A DNA stretch of 64,000 bases from Streptomyces ortus (GTDB taxonomy: Bacteria; Actinomycetota; Actinomycetes; Streptomycetales; Streptomycetaceae), in the NCBI RefSeq assembly GCF_026341275.1, contig NZ_JAIFZO010000002.1, positions 7,408,118-7,472,117 of the forward strand, given 5' to 3'. This document shows positions 29,740 to 38,134 of the stretch, piece by piece; the first letter of the stretch is position 1, and each line of letters opens with the position of its first letter. The translations under genes were made by a program, and so were the position numbers. Below the pieces are notes generated by a model. It was not told where the DNA came from. It ran no database searches and was given only the letters and a program-made list of their open reading frames with translations.

Positions 29740-30798
29740 TCAGGCCGGGGCCGGCAGGACCGTCCGCGGCCTGAGCGGGAGGCCGGCACTCCGGTAGCAG
29801 TCGTCGATGAGGCGCATCGTGGCGAGCGCGTCGTCGGCGTCCAGGCGCAGCGGCGCGCCCCTGCGCAGATGCGCCGCGAAGGCTTCGAGCTGATAGGTGT
29901 AAGAGGACCGGCGGCCGAGCATCTCCACGTGCTCGCCCGAGGCCGTGCGGACCCGGACCCGGTCGTCGAGGTGCGGCTGGACGAAGTTCACCGCCGTGGC
30001 CTCACCGTGCGAACCCACGATCCGGCAGCTCATCTCCCAGCCGTCGTGCGCCATGTGGCAGCGGGCACTGCCGGTGGCGCCGCCCGGGAACTCCAGGTCG
30101 GCGTCCAGCCATTCGTCGACCGCGGGCGCGCCCGCCCTCCCCAGGACTCCGTCCGCGGGTGCCCCCGCCCCGCCTCGCTCGCCGCCGCGTGCCCCGACGA
30201 GCCGGGGGGTGCCGCCCGCCCAGGGTGCGAGCATCCGCTGGGCGTGCAGGCTGTAGCAGCCCAGGTCCATCAGGGCGCCGCCCGCCAGCGGCAGCGACCA
30301 GCGCGGGTCGGTGTCCGGCGGCGCGGGCATGACCATCGTGGTCTCCACGTGCCGCAGTTCGCCCAGCTCCCCGCTCTCCAGCAGCTCGTGCAGGCGCCGG
30401 GTGACCGGGTGGAAGAGATAGTGGAAGCCCTCCATGAAGACCTTGCCCGCCTTCACGACGGCGTCCCGGACCTCGACGGCCTCCTCGGCGTTGCTCGCGG
30501 AGGGCTTCTCCGTGAGCACATGCTTGCCCGCGGCGAGCGCCGCGAGGTTCCAGGGCGCGTGCAGACCGTTGGCGAGAGGGTTGTAGACGACTTCGACCGC
30601 CGGGTCGTCGACGACGTCGGCGTACGAGTCCAGGACCCGTTCGACGTCGTGCTCGGCGGCGAAGGCCTCGGCGCGGGACCGGTCGCGGGCGGCCACCGCC
30701 ACGAGGCGGTGGCCGGTCACCCGGGCCGGTCCGGCGATCGACAGCTCGGCGATGCGGGCCGCGCCCAGCACACCGATCCGCAGGGGTTCCTCCGTCAT
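29740..30798 (-). CDS. Gfo/Idh/MocA family NAD(P)-dependent dehydrogenase
   Basis: 352 residues. N-terminal Rossmann domain (RIGVLGAARIAELSI) with the cofactor/active-site EKPSAS motif, C-terminal alpha/beta domain with MDLGCYSLHAQRML in place of the usual D-x3-H catalytic pair (DLGCYSLH). An Ala/Gly-rich insertion of about 25 residues (GARGGERGGAGAPADGVLG) interrupts the C-terminal domain. Its ATG overlaps the upstream dehydrogenase stop (30795-30798). Likely oxidises a sugar or cyclitol; substrate unknown. Confidence 0.9.
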   Translation of the reverse strand: MTEEPLRIGVLGAARIAELSIAGPARVTGHRLVAVAARDRSRAEAFAAEHDVERVLDSYADVVDDPAVEVVYNPLANGLHAPWNLAALAAGKHVLTEKPSASNAEEAVEVRDAVVKAGKVFMEGFHYLFHPVTRRLHELLESGELGELRHVETTMVMPAPPDTDPRWSLPLAGGALMDLGCYSLHAQRMLAPWAGGTPRLVGARGGERGGAGAPADGVLGRAGAPAVDEWLDADLEFPGGATGSARCHMAHDGWEMSCRIVGSHGEATAVNFVQPHLDDRVRVRTASGEHVEMLGRRSSYTYQLEAFAAHLRRGAPLRLDADDALATMRLIDDCYRSAGLPLRPRTVLPAPA

Positions 30799-31799
30799 AC
30801 CGTGCGCACCTCTTCCACTCGTACGGGCCGGTGCTCGCGCAGCGACAGCGTGCAGGCCTCGGCGATCCAGCTCGCTTCGAGGGCGTCGGCCACGGTGCAC
30901 GGGGAGGGCCGGGAGCCCGCCACGACCTCGGTGAACGCGGTCAGTTCGGCGCGGTAGGCGGCGGCGAAGCGGTCCATGAAGAAGTGGTGCGGGGGACCGG
31001 CGGGGAAGGTGGCTCCCGGCTCGACCGACCGCAGCGGCAGCTTGTCCTCAAGACCCACGGCGATGCTGTCCAGCATACCGTGCACCTCCAGGCGGACGTC
31101 GTAACCCCGGGCGTTGTGACGGGAGTTGGAGATGACGCCGATCGTGCCGTCGTCGAAGGTGAGCAGCGCCGAGGCGGTGTCGACGTCGCCCGCCGCCGCG
31201 ATGAAGTCAGCGCCCCGGTTGCCGCCGGTCGCGTACACCTCGACGACCTCGCGGCCGGTGACCCAGCGCACGATGTCGAAGTCGTGCACGCCGCAGTCGC
31301 GGAAGATGCCGCCGGAGACGGCCACGTACGCGGCGGGCGGCGGCGCGGGGTCCAGGGTGGTGGACCGCACGGTGTGCAGCGCGCCGAGTTCGCCGCTCAC
31401 CACGGCCCGGCGCGCGGCGACACAGCCCGCGTCGAAGCGCCGGTTGTAGCCGATGTGCACCTCGACCCCGCCGGCCTCCACCGCGCGCAGCACTTCGAGG
31501 CTCTCCTCGACGCCGCGGGCCACCGGCTTCTCGCAGAAGACCGGGATGCCGGCCTTGACGGCGGCGAGGAGGAGTTCGGGGTGGGCGTCGGTCGCGGCGG
31601 CGATCACGACTCCGTCGACTCCGGCGGCGAACACCGCGTCGGGGGAGTCCACGGCCGTCGCCCCGAACCGCTCCGCCGCCGAGGAGGCCGCCGCGGCGAC
31701 CGGGTCGGTGACGACGAGCGAGTCGACCGCTTCGAGTCCGGCCAGGGTCTCCGCGTGGAACGCGCCGATCCGGCCCAGCCCCATGATGCCAATACGCAT
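30795..31799 (-). CDS. Gfo/Idh/MocA dehydrogenase, inositol 2-dehydrogenase-like
   Basis: 334 residues. Rossmann motif GLGRIGAFHAETLAG, then CEKPVARGVEE with the conserved Lys, HIGYNRRFDAG and DCGVHDFDIVRWV, in which Asp and His form the catalytic pattern of IolG-type enzymes. It would oxidise myo-inositol or a related polyol to the 2-keto compound with NAD. Located between the SDR gene (50 bp) and the second dehydrogenase (overlap), in one operon reading away from the LacI gene. The identity of the polyol is inferred from IolE-like and LacI neighbours only. Confidence 0.9.
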   Translation of the reverse strand: MRIGIMGLGRIGAFHAETLAGLEAVDSLVVTDPVAAAASSAAERFGATAVDSPDAVFAAGVDGVVIAAATDAHPELLLAAVKAGIPVFCEKPVARGVEESLEVLRAVEAGGVEVHIGYNRRFDAGCVAARRAVVSGELGALHTVRSTTLDPAPPPAAYVAVSGGIFRDCGVHDFDIVRWVTGREVVEVYATGGNRGADFIAAAGDVDTASALLTFDDGTIGVISNSRHNARGYDVRLEVHGMLDSIAVGLEDKLPLRSVEPGATFPAGPPHHFFMDRFAAAYRAELTAFTEVVAGSRPSPCTVADALEASWIAEACTLSLREHRPVRVEEVRTV

Positions 31800-31849
31800 G
31801 CGAATCTTGCTCCTTCAAACCCGGGGCCGCAGCCCGCGGGGTGGGTGGT

Positions 31850-32611
31850 TCAGTCGAGCCCGCCGAAGACGTTCTGGTCCCAGTCGATGACCGAGCCGGT
31901 CACCACACCGCTGCGGTCGGAGAGCAGGAGTACGACGAAGTCGGCGATCTCGTCGACCTGTCCGAGCCTGCCCATCGGCTGGGCGGCGGCGGCCTTCTCC
32001 AGCCAGTCGTCGCCCGCCCCGTGGAAGGCGCGCTGGGTGGCGTCCTCGCCCTCGGTGTCCGTCCAGCCGATGTTCAGGCCGTTGATCCGGATCCGGTCCC
32101 AGCGGTGCGCGTGCGCCGCGTTGCGGGTCAGCCCCGCCAGACCGGCCTTCGCCGTGGAGTACGGGGCCAGGTGCGGCGGGCCGCCGTGCGCGCAGTTCGA
32201 GCCGATGTTCACGATCGTGCCCGGCGCCTCGCGGGCCGTCATGTCGGCGACCGCGGCCTGCATCGCGAAGAACGGCGCCCGCAGGTTGATCGCCATGTGC
32301 GCGTCGAACAGCTCCGGCGTGGTGTCCAGGAGCGACCCGCGCGAGGTGAGCCCCGCCGCGTTGACCAGGCAGTCGATACGCCCGTACGCGTCCACGGTCC
32401 GGTCGACGCCGCCGCGGGCCTGCGCCGGGTCCGCCAGGTCGGCGCGTACGAAGCGGGCGCCGGTGTCCGCGGCGAGTTTCCCGCCGACCTCCGCCCGGCG
32501 TCCGGTGAAGACGACGGTCGCGCCCTCGCGCAGGGCCGCCCGGACGACCCCCGCGCCGACGCCCTGGCTGCCGCCGTTGACGAGGACGACCTTGTCCTCA
32601 AGAAGTCCCAT
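31850..32611 (-). CDS. Short-chain dehydrogenase/reductase
   Basis: 253 residues of the classical SDR type. Cofactor motif NGGSQGVGAGVVRAAL (TGxxxGxG variant NGGSQGVG), NAAGLTSRG (the NAG variant), active-site Ser in NIGSNCAHGGPP and the catalytic YSTAK as YSTAKAGLAG. First gene of the three-gene operon, divergent from the LacI-type regulator (141 bp between starts). It probably oxidises or reduces a sugar or cyclitol intermediate of the same pathway. The N-terminal TG to NG change is unusual but seen in some members. Confidence 0.92.
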   Translation of the reverse strand: MGLLEDKVVLVNGGSQGVGAGVVRAALREGATVVFTGRRAEVGGKLAADTGARFVRADLADPAQARGGVDRTVDAYGRIDCLVNAAGLTSRGSLLDTTPELFDAHMAINLRAPFFAMQAAVADMTAREAPGTIVNIGSNCAHGGPPHLAPYSTAKAGLAGLTRNAAHAHRWDRIRINGLNIGWTDTEGEDATQRAFHGAGDDWLEKAAAAQPMGRLGQVDEIADFVVLLLSDRSGVVTGSVIDWDQNVFGGLD

Positions 32612-32752
32612 GGATGCGTTGCTCTCCTTCGGCTCGGCCTCGGCGCGGGCTTCGGCTCCGGCGGCGCTTCTGCCAGTCTCGGGAACCGGAGCCCGTCATA
32701 CAATCCGCAGAGACCCATCAAAAGTCCGTCATTCGCCCACGGGGGCCCCGCC

Positions 32753-33829
32753 GTGCGACATCCCTATCCGATCAGAGAGATCGCCCGTCAGGCCGGTCTG
32801 AGCGAAGCCACGGTCGACCGTGTCCTCAACGACCGCGGCGGTGTACGTGAGAGCACCGTCATGGAGGTGCGCCAGGCCATCAAGGATCTGGACCGCCAGC
32901 GGACCCAGGTACGCATCGGCGGCCGTACCTTCATGATCGACATCGTGATGCAGACGCCTGAGCGGTTCTCCACGGCCGTCCGCGACGCCCTGGAGGCGGA
33001 ACTGCCGTCCCTGCACCCCGCCGTGGTGCGCTCGCGCTTCCACTTCCGGGAGACCTGTCCCGCCTCCGACCTGGTCGCCACCCTGGACAAGATCGCAAAG
33101 CGCGGCTCGCAGGGAGTGATCCTGAAGGCCCCCGACCTGCCGGAGATCGTCGCCGCCGTCAGCCGGCTGGTCGCGGCGGGCATCCCCGTCGTCACGCTGG
33201 TGAGCGACCTGCCCGGCAGCGCGCGCATGGCGTACGTGGGGATCGACAACCGGGCGGCGGGCGCCACCGCGGCCTATCTCATCGGCCAGTGGCTCGGCGA
33301 CCGGCCCGGCAACGTGCTCGCCACGATCAGCCGGGGTTCCTTCAGGGGCGAGGAGGAGCGGGAGATGGGCTTCCGCAGTGCGATGCGCAGCGCGCAGCCC
33401 GGCCGGTCGCTGGTGGAGGTCACCGACAGCGACGGTCTGGACGCCACGCAGCGGGACCTCGTCCTGGACGCGCTCAAGCGGGACGAGGAGGTCATCGCCG
33501 TGTACTCGGCCGGGGGCGGCAACGCGGCGACCCTCGACGCGTTCCGCGTCCTCGGGCGGGAGTGCGCGGTGTTCATCGCCCACGACCTGGATCACGACAA
33601 CACCGGATTCCTGCGCGAACGCCGGCTGTCCGCCGTGCTCCACCACGACCTGCGCCAGGACATGCGGCGCGCCTGCCAGACCATCATGCGCGCCCACAAG
33701 GCGCTGCCCGACGAGGGCCCCTTCCTGCCCTCGGCGATCCAGGTGGTCACGCCGTACAACATGCCGCCGGGCGTCCCTCTCACACCCTCCGCACCCTTCC
33801 ACCCGGCCGGGGGCGCGTCCCAGCGGTAG
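32753..33829 (+). CDS. LacI-type transcriptional regulator with sugar-binding domain
   Basis: 358 residues from GTG at 32753. HTH begins IREIARQAGLSEATVDRVLN with the hinge-helix region shortly after; the C-terminal periplasmic-binding-like domain belongs to the ribose/inositol-type group (VVTLVSDLPGSARMAYVGIDN, AVYSAGGGNAATLDAF). It lies divergent from the SDR-MocA-MocA operon, which it likely represses until an inositol- or sugar-like inducer binds. I could not pick a convincing operator in the 141-bp divergent region. Confidence 0.92.
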   Translation: MRHPYPIREIARQAGLSEATVDRVLNDRGGVRESTVMEVRQAIKDLDRQRTQVRIGGRTFMIDIVMQTPERFSTAVRDALEAELPSLHPAVVRSRFHFRETCPASDLVATLDKIAKRGSQGVILKAPDLPEIVAAVSRLVAAGIPVVTLVSDLPGSARMAYVGIDNRAAGATAAYLIGQWLGDRPGNVLATISRGSFRGEEEREMGFRSAMRSAQPGRSLVEVTDSDGLDATQRDLVLDALKRDEEVIAVYSAGGGNAATLDAFRVLGRECAVFIAHDLDHDNTGFLRERRLSAVLHHDLRQDMRRACQTIMRAHKALPDEGPFLPSAIQVVTPYNMPPGVPLTPSAPFHPAGGASQR

Positions 33830-33868
33830 CGGCGGGCCTTCCCTCAGGGGTGGCGGCAAAGCGACCCG

Positions 33869-33893
33869 CTGTCTGTATATGCAGACAGTGTCT
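33869..33893. promoter_or_regulatory. Overlapping TGTCT/AGACA palindromes
   Basis: CTGTCTG (33869-33875) and CAGACAG (33882-33888) form an inverted repeat around TATATG, and AGACA-G-TGTCT (33883-33893) forms a second one sharing the middle half-site. TAGTAT at 33895-33900 could be a -10 box. Looks like a regulator binding region with three half-sites; the regulator is unknown. Confidence 0.55.
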
Positions 33894-34043
33894 CTAGTAT
33901 GGAACGTCGAGTGCGCCTGGACGGGGCCGGCGACGGGGCCGGCGGTCGTACGGCGGCTGCCCGAGGCGCCGCTGCGGATCGCGATCGCGCTGGCCGGCTT
34001 CGGCCTCGCGTGGACCCTGTGGCGGGACGCGACCGCGTCCTGA
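33879..34043 (+). CDS. Small hypothetical protein, possible single-pass membrane peptide
   Basis: 54 residues starting within the palindromic region. It has one hydrophobic stretch near the C-terminus (LRIAIALAGFGLAWTLW) and two Cys-free charged flanks apart from a single Cys in VECAWTG. No ribosome site is visible, so it would need a leaderless transcript. Codon bias resembles coding DNA. It ends 32 bp before the HAD gene. Real but unproven; chance in high-GC DNA is a serious alternative. Confidence 0.35.
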   Translation: MQTVSLVWNVECAWTGPATGPAVVRRLPEAPLRIAIALAGFGLAWTLWRDATAS

Positions 34044-34075
34044 ACGGAGGCGGGCGGCGTTCTAGGGTGGCCGCC

Positions 34076-34564
34076 GTGACGAACAACAGCACGCCACTCG
34101 CCGTCTTCGACCTCGACGGCACGCTCGCCGACACCGCGCACCGGCAGCGGTACCTGGAGCGGAAGCCGCGCGACTGGGACGCCTTCTTCGCCGCGGCGAA
34201 GCACGATCCGCCGCTGGCCGAGGGCGTGGCACTGGCCCTGGAACACGCCGAGGAGTGCGAGGTCCTCTACCTGACCGGGCGGCCCGAGCGCTGCCGCGAG
34301 GACACGGTGGCCTGGATCGCCGCCCAGGGCCTGCCCGAGGGCCGCGTGCGGATGCGGCGCGACGACGACCGCAGGCCCGCCCGGCGCACCAAGCTGCAGA
34401 TCCTGCGCGAGCTGGCCCGCGACCGCGAGATCAGGGTGCTCGTGGACGACGACGAGCTGGTGTGCGCGGACGCCGAACGGGCCGGGTTCCGCGTCGTACG
34501 GGCCCGCTGGGCCGCCGCGTCGGCGGCGCTGAGGGACGCGCAGGAACGGCAGGGCCGCACCTGA
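34076..34564 (+). CDS. HAD-family hydrolase (polynucleotide kinase 3'-phosphatase-like)
   Basis: 162 residues from GTG at 34076. Motif I VFDLDGTLADT with both Asp, motif II Thr in EVLYLTGRPERCREDT, a Lys/Arg region RRTKLQILRELARD, and motif III LVDDDELVC. The LTGRPE...T pattern and small size match the PseT/PNK 3'-phosphatase branch of HAD proteins, which act on nucleic-acid or small phosphate esters. No cap domain. It stands alone and is convergent with dodecin. Confidence 0.88.
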   Translation: MTNNSTPLAVFDLDGTLADTAHRQRYLERKPRDWDAFFAAAKHDPPLAEGVALALEHAEECEVLYLTGRPERCREDTVAWIAAQGLPEGRVRMRRDDDRRPARRTKLQILRELARDREIRVLVDDDELVCADAERAGFRVVRARWAAASAALRDAQERQGRT

Positions 34565-34585
34565 CGGGCGAAGCCGGACGGCAGC

Positions 34586-34614
34586 GGCCCCTCCCGAACG
34601 CGTCGGGAGGGGCC
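34586..34614. terminator. Perfect 12-bp hairpin, bidirectional
   Basis: GGCCCCTCCCGA (34586-34597) pairs with TCGGGAGGGGCC (34603-34614), loop ACGCG. Lies between the convergent HAD and dodecin genes. Confidence 0.85.
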
Positions 34615-34652
34615 GGCGCACGTGCTGGTCACGGGCCTGCCAGGGGCGGCCG

Positions 34653-34868
34653 TCAGGCCGAGTCCTCCAGGCGGAAGCCGACCTTCAGGCCGACCTGGTA
34701 GTGCTTGACCTGCCCGTTCTCGATCTGCCCGCGCACCTGCGTCACCTCGAACCAGTCGAGGTTGCGCAGGGTCTGCGAGGCCCGGGAGACGCCGTTGCGG
34801 ATCGCCTGGTCGATGCCCTCGTGCGAGGTTCCGACGATCTCGGTGACCCGGTAGGTGTGGTCGGACAT
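34653..34868 (-). CDS. Dodecin (flavin-binding protein)
   Basis: 71 residues, the normal dodecin length. Motifs YRVTEIVGTSHEGIDQAI, NLDWFEVTQVRGQI (with the Trp that stacks on flavin) and YQVGLKVGFRLE. Forms a dodecamer storing FMN/riboflavin or CoA-bound flavin in actinobacteria. Monocistronic, directly downstream of the egt operon end region on the same strand with a 124-bp gap to egtD. Confidence 0.95.
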   Translation of the reverse strand: MSDHTYRVTEIVGTSHEGIDQAIRNGVSRASQTLRNLDWFEVTQVRGQIENGQVKHYQVGLKVGFRLEDSA

Positions 34869-34992
34869 GCGGGTGCTCCTCTCCGCCGTGGCCCATGTGC
34901 CACGGGTCGTTCCACGGTGCCCCAGGAGACGGGGGACCGCGAGATGGGAGCCCGGTGGACACGTGTTCCGGCGGGCTCCGGACCGGTGCGGC

Positions 34993-35955
34993 TCACCGGA
35001 CCGTGCTCAGCGACAGCGCGAACCTCCCCTCGGCGTCCGTCCACCAGTGGGTGAGTTCGAGTCCGGTCGCGGCCAGTTCCGCGCGTACGCCCGCCTCGCG
35101 GAACTTCGCCGACACCTCGGTGCGCATCTCCTCGCCCTCGGCGAACTCCACCGCGATGTCGAGCGCCGGGATCTTCACGGTCACGGCCTTCAGGGCGCGC
35201 AGCCGCATCTCGATCCACTCCTCCTCGGCGTTCCAGCGGGCGACATGGGCGAACCCGTCGGGATCGAAGTCCGCGCCCAGCTCGCGGTTGACGACGCTCA
35301 GCACGTTCTTGTTGAACGCGGCCGTCACCCCCGCCGCGTCGTCGTAGGCGCTGACGAGCACCGACTCCTCCTTCACCAGGTCGGTGCCGAGGAGCAGGGC
35401 GTCGCCGGGCGACAGCAGGGACCGTACGGACGCCAGGAACGAGGCGCGTTCGGCGGGCAGCAGATTGCCGAGCGTGCCGCCCAGGAACGCGACGAGCCGC
35501 GGGCCGGGCGTCCCGGGCAGCGTGAGACCGGCGGTGAAGTCGGCTATCAGGGCGTGCACGTCGAGCGAGGGGCGTTCGGCGGCCAGCGCCTCACCGGCCT
35601 GCGTGAGCGCGCTCCCGCTCACGTCCACCGGCACGTACGTGTGCAGCGCGGGCAGCGCGTCGAGCAGGTGCCGGGTCTTCTCCGACGAGCCCGAGCCCAG
35701 CTCGACGAGAGTGCGCGCGCCGGTCGCCGCGGCGATATCGGGCGCCCGGGCGGCGAGGATCTCCCGCTCGGCGCGCGTGGGGTAGTACTCGGGCAGCGCG
35801 GTGATCTCCTCGAAGAGCTCGCTGCCCACCGCGTCGTAGAACCACTTGGGCGGGAGCGTCTTCGGAGCGCGGGTCAGACCGTGCAGGACGTCGGCCCGCA
35901 GGGCGGCGTCCGTGGCGTCCTCGGGCAGCGTGCGGGTGACCAGGAACGGACTCAC
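34993..35955 (-). CDS. egtD: L-histidine N-alpha-methyltransferase (ergothioneine biosynthesis)
   Basis: 320 residues from GTG at 35955, overlapping the egtC stop (GTGA). Characteristic N-terminus LPPKWFYDAVGSELFEEIT, SAM site LVELGSGSSEKTRHLL at about 83-98, VPVDVSGSAL, AFLGGTLGNL and the substrate region GADFDPDGFAHVARWNAEE. Trimethylates histidine to hercynine. Last gene of egtABCD. Length is that of the family. No signs of degeneration. Confidence 0.97.
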   Translation of the reverse strand: MSPFLVTRTLPEDATDAALRADVLHGLTRAPKTLPPKWFYDAVGSELFEEITALPEYYPTRAEREILAARAPDIAAATGARTLVELGSGSSEKTRHLLDALPALHTYVPVDVSGSALTQAGEALAAERPSLDVHALIADFTAGLTLPGTPGPRLVAFLGGTLGNLLPAERASFLASVRSLLSPGDALLLGTDLVKEESVLVSAYDDAAGVTAAFNKNVLSVVNRELGADFDPDGFAHVARWNAEEEWIEMRLRALKAVTVKIPALDIAVEFAEGEEMRTEVSAKFREAGVRAELAATGLELTHWWTDAEGRFALSLSTVR

Positions 35956-36788
35956 GTACGGGGCTCCTTGCTCGGAACGGATGCGCTCGGAACGGATGCG
36001 CTCGGTACGGACGTGTCGGGTGCGGGTGCCATGGGTGCGTCGATGTCCTTGAGCGGGGTGAGCAGCACGTCCGTGCGGCTCGCCGCGAGCAGCGTGCGGT
36101 CCGGCACCTCCCGCCAGTGCGGATCGTCGTCGTACGGCTCGGACGCCACGACGGTGCGCCGGCCGGGTTCGGTCAGATACCAGAGCGTGTCGCCCCAGGC
36201 GGTCGCGGCGATCACCTCGCCGTTGGTGAGCAGCAGGTTGAGGCGGGAGCCGGGGGCCGCCGCCGCCACGTCGAGAACCGTGTCGGCGAGGGCCTGCCCC
36301 TCCTCGTCCCCGCCGCGCAGCCGGTTCAGGACCAGCGCCCAGACGAGTGCCGAGTCGCAGCGCGCCTCCATCGACAGCAGGTCCTCGGCGGGCAGCGTCC
36401 GGGCCAGTGGGGCCAGCGAACGCGGCCAGCCGGCGATCGCCCCGTTGTGGCTGAACAGCCAGGTGCCCGCGGCGAACGGCGCCGCCGCGGCCTCCCCGTC
36501 CGCCCCCGCCAGGGTCGCGTCCCGCACCGCCGCGAGCAGCGCGCCGGAGCGCACCACCCGAGACAGGTCGGCGAACGACCGGTCGCCCCAGATCGGCCCG
36601 GTGCGCCGGTAGCGGCCGGGCACCGGATCGCCCTCGGCGTACCAGCCGACGCCGAACCCGTCGGCGTTGACCGTCCCGTGCCGCTGGCGCCGGGGCGCCC
36701 ACGACTGGCGGTACAGGCCGTGGGCCGGGTCCACGAGGAGCCGGCCCAGCGGCTCCTCGGGCCCCAGGTATGCCAGGTGACGGCACAT
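35952..36788 (-). CDS. egtC: Gamma-glutamyl-hercynylcysteine sulfoxide hydrolase (class II amidotransferase)
   Basis: 278 residues. Cys2 of MCRHLAYLG is the N-terminal nucleophile after Met removal; GTVNADGFGVGWYAEGD and WLFSHNGAIAGW complete the Ntn-type glutaminase fold. It removes the gamma-glutamyl group in ergothioneine synthesis. Overlaps egtB (TGA/ATG at 36788-36790) and egtD (GTGA). The C-terminal tail repeats PSASVPSASVPS, encoded by short tandem DNA repeats near 35975-36012, and is probably disordered. Confidence 0.95.
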   Translation of the reverse strand: MCRHLAYLGPEEPLGRLLVDPAHGLYRQSWAPRRQRHGTVNADGFGVGWYAEGDPVPGRYRRTGPIWGDRSFADLSRVVRSGALLAAVRDATLAGADGEAAAAPFAAGTWLFSHNGAIAGWPRSLAPLARTLPAEDLLSMEARCDSALVWALVLNRLRGGDEEGQALADTVLDVAAAAPGSRLNLLLTNGEVIAATAWGDTLWYLTEPGRRTVVASEPYDDDPHWREVPDRTLLAASRTDVLLTPLKDIDAPMAPAPDTSVPSASVPSASVPSKEPRT

Positions 36789-38134
36789 CAGGCGCTGTCC
36801 GGACGGGCGTCCCGGGCGGTACGGAACCCGGAGAAGATCTGCCGCCTGACCGGATAGTCCCAGTTGCGGAACGTCCCCCGGCACGCCACCGCGTCCACGG
36901 CGAACGAGCCGCCGCGCAGCACCTTGTGCTCCGACCCGAAGAACACCTCCGAGTACTCCCTGTACGGGAAGGCGTGGAAGCCCGGATAGGGGAGCAGATC
37001 GCTGGACGTCCACTCCCACACGTCACCGATCAACTGTCGTACGCCGAGGGGCGACTGGCCCTCCGGATAGCTGCCGGCCGGCGCCGGGCGCAGATGGCGC
37101 TGGCCGAGGTTGGCGTGCTCGGGCGTGGGGTCGGCGTCGCCCCACGGATAACGCGTGGAGCGGCCCGTCTCCGGGTCGTGCCGGGCCGCCTTCTCCCATT
37201 CGGCCTCGCTGGGCAGGCGCCGCCCCGCCCAGCGCGCGTACGCGTCGGCCTCGTACCAGCTGACGTGCAGAACGGGCTCGTCGGCCGGTACGACCTCGGT
37301 GGCGCCGAAGCGCTGCCGCAGCCACTGCCCGCCGTCGCGGCGCCAGAACAGCGGCGCCTCGATGGAGTGTTCCCGGATGTGGGCCCAGCCCTCGGGCGCC
37401 CACCAGCGCGGGTCGGTGTAGCCGCCGTCCGCGATGAACGCCTGGTACGCCTCGTTCGTCACCGGGGTGGTGTCGATGAAGAACGGCGGCACCAGACGTG
37501 CGTGCGCCGGCCGTTCGTTGTCCAGCGCCCACGGCTCGGTGGACGTGCCCATCGTGAACGGGCCACCCGGCACCAGCACTTCGGACGGTCCGGTGAACGC
37601 GGGTACGGGCATCGGGTCCGGGGCCGTCAACGCCACCGGCCCCTTGCGGAGCTGATGGGTGATCAGCATGGTCTCGTCGTGCTGCTGTTCGTGCTGGGCG
37701 ATCATGCCGAAGGCGAACCCGGCCTCGGTCAGCCGGGCGCCCGTACCCTCGAAGGCGGTGCTCTCCAGGATGTCGAGCGCCCGGCCGCGTACCTCGGCCG
37801 CGTAGGTGCGGGCCTCGGCGGGCGGCAGCAGCGGAAGCGAGGGCCGCTCGGCGCGCGGGTGCTCGAACGCGTCGTACAGGCCGTCGATGTCGGGCCGCAG
37901 CGCGTCACGGCCGCCGACCGTCCGCAGCAGCCACAGCTCCTCCTGGTTGCCGATGTGCGCGAGGTCCCACACCAGCGGGGACATCAACGGCGAGTGCTGC
38001 GCGGTCAGTTCGGGGTCCTCGACACAGGAGGTCAGCAGCGCCGTGCGCTCGCGGGCCGTGAGCAGCGCCGCCAGCGCACGCTTCCTGAGCGTCTCCGGGT
38101 CGTCGAACGTGGTGCCGTTACCGGGGTCGGTCAT
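36788..38134 (-). CDS. egtB: Ergothioneine sulfoxide synthase (hercynine oxygenase)
   Basis: 448 residues. N-terminal DinB-like domain with the iron ligands His60 (DLAHIGNQEE) and His148/His152 in AQHEQQHDETML (H-x3-H-x-E), then a formylglycine-generating-enzyme-type domain from about residue 205 (GGPFTMGTST, HVSWYEADAYARWAGRRLPS, GDVWEWTSS, RGGSF). Couples gamma-glutamylcysteine to hercynine using O2 and non-heme iron. Both overlaps (with egtA at 38131-38134 and egtC) are 4 bp. Confidence 0.97.
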   Translation of the reverse strand: MTDPGNGTTFDDPETLRKRALAALLTARERTALLTSCVEDPELTAQHSPLMSPLVWDLAHIGNQEELWLLRTVGGRDALRPDIDGLYDAFEHPRAERPSLPLLPPAEARTYAAEVRGRALDILESTAFEGTGARLTEAGFAFGMIAQHEQQHDETMLITHQLRKGPVALTAPDPMPVPAFTGPSEVLVPGGPFTMGTSTEPWALDNERPAHARLVPPFFIDTTPVTNEAYQAFIADGGYTDPRWWAPEGWAHIREHSIEAPLFWRRDGGQWLRQRFGATEVVPADEPVLHVSWYEADAYARWAGRRLPSEAEWEKAARHDPETGRSTRYPWGDADPTPEHANLGQRHLRPAPAGSYPEGQSPLGVRQLIGDVWEWTSSDLLPYPGFHAFPYREYSEVFFGSEHKVLRGGSFAVDAVACRGTFRNWDYPVRRQIFSGFRTARDARPDSA

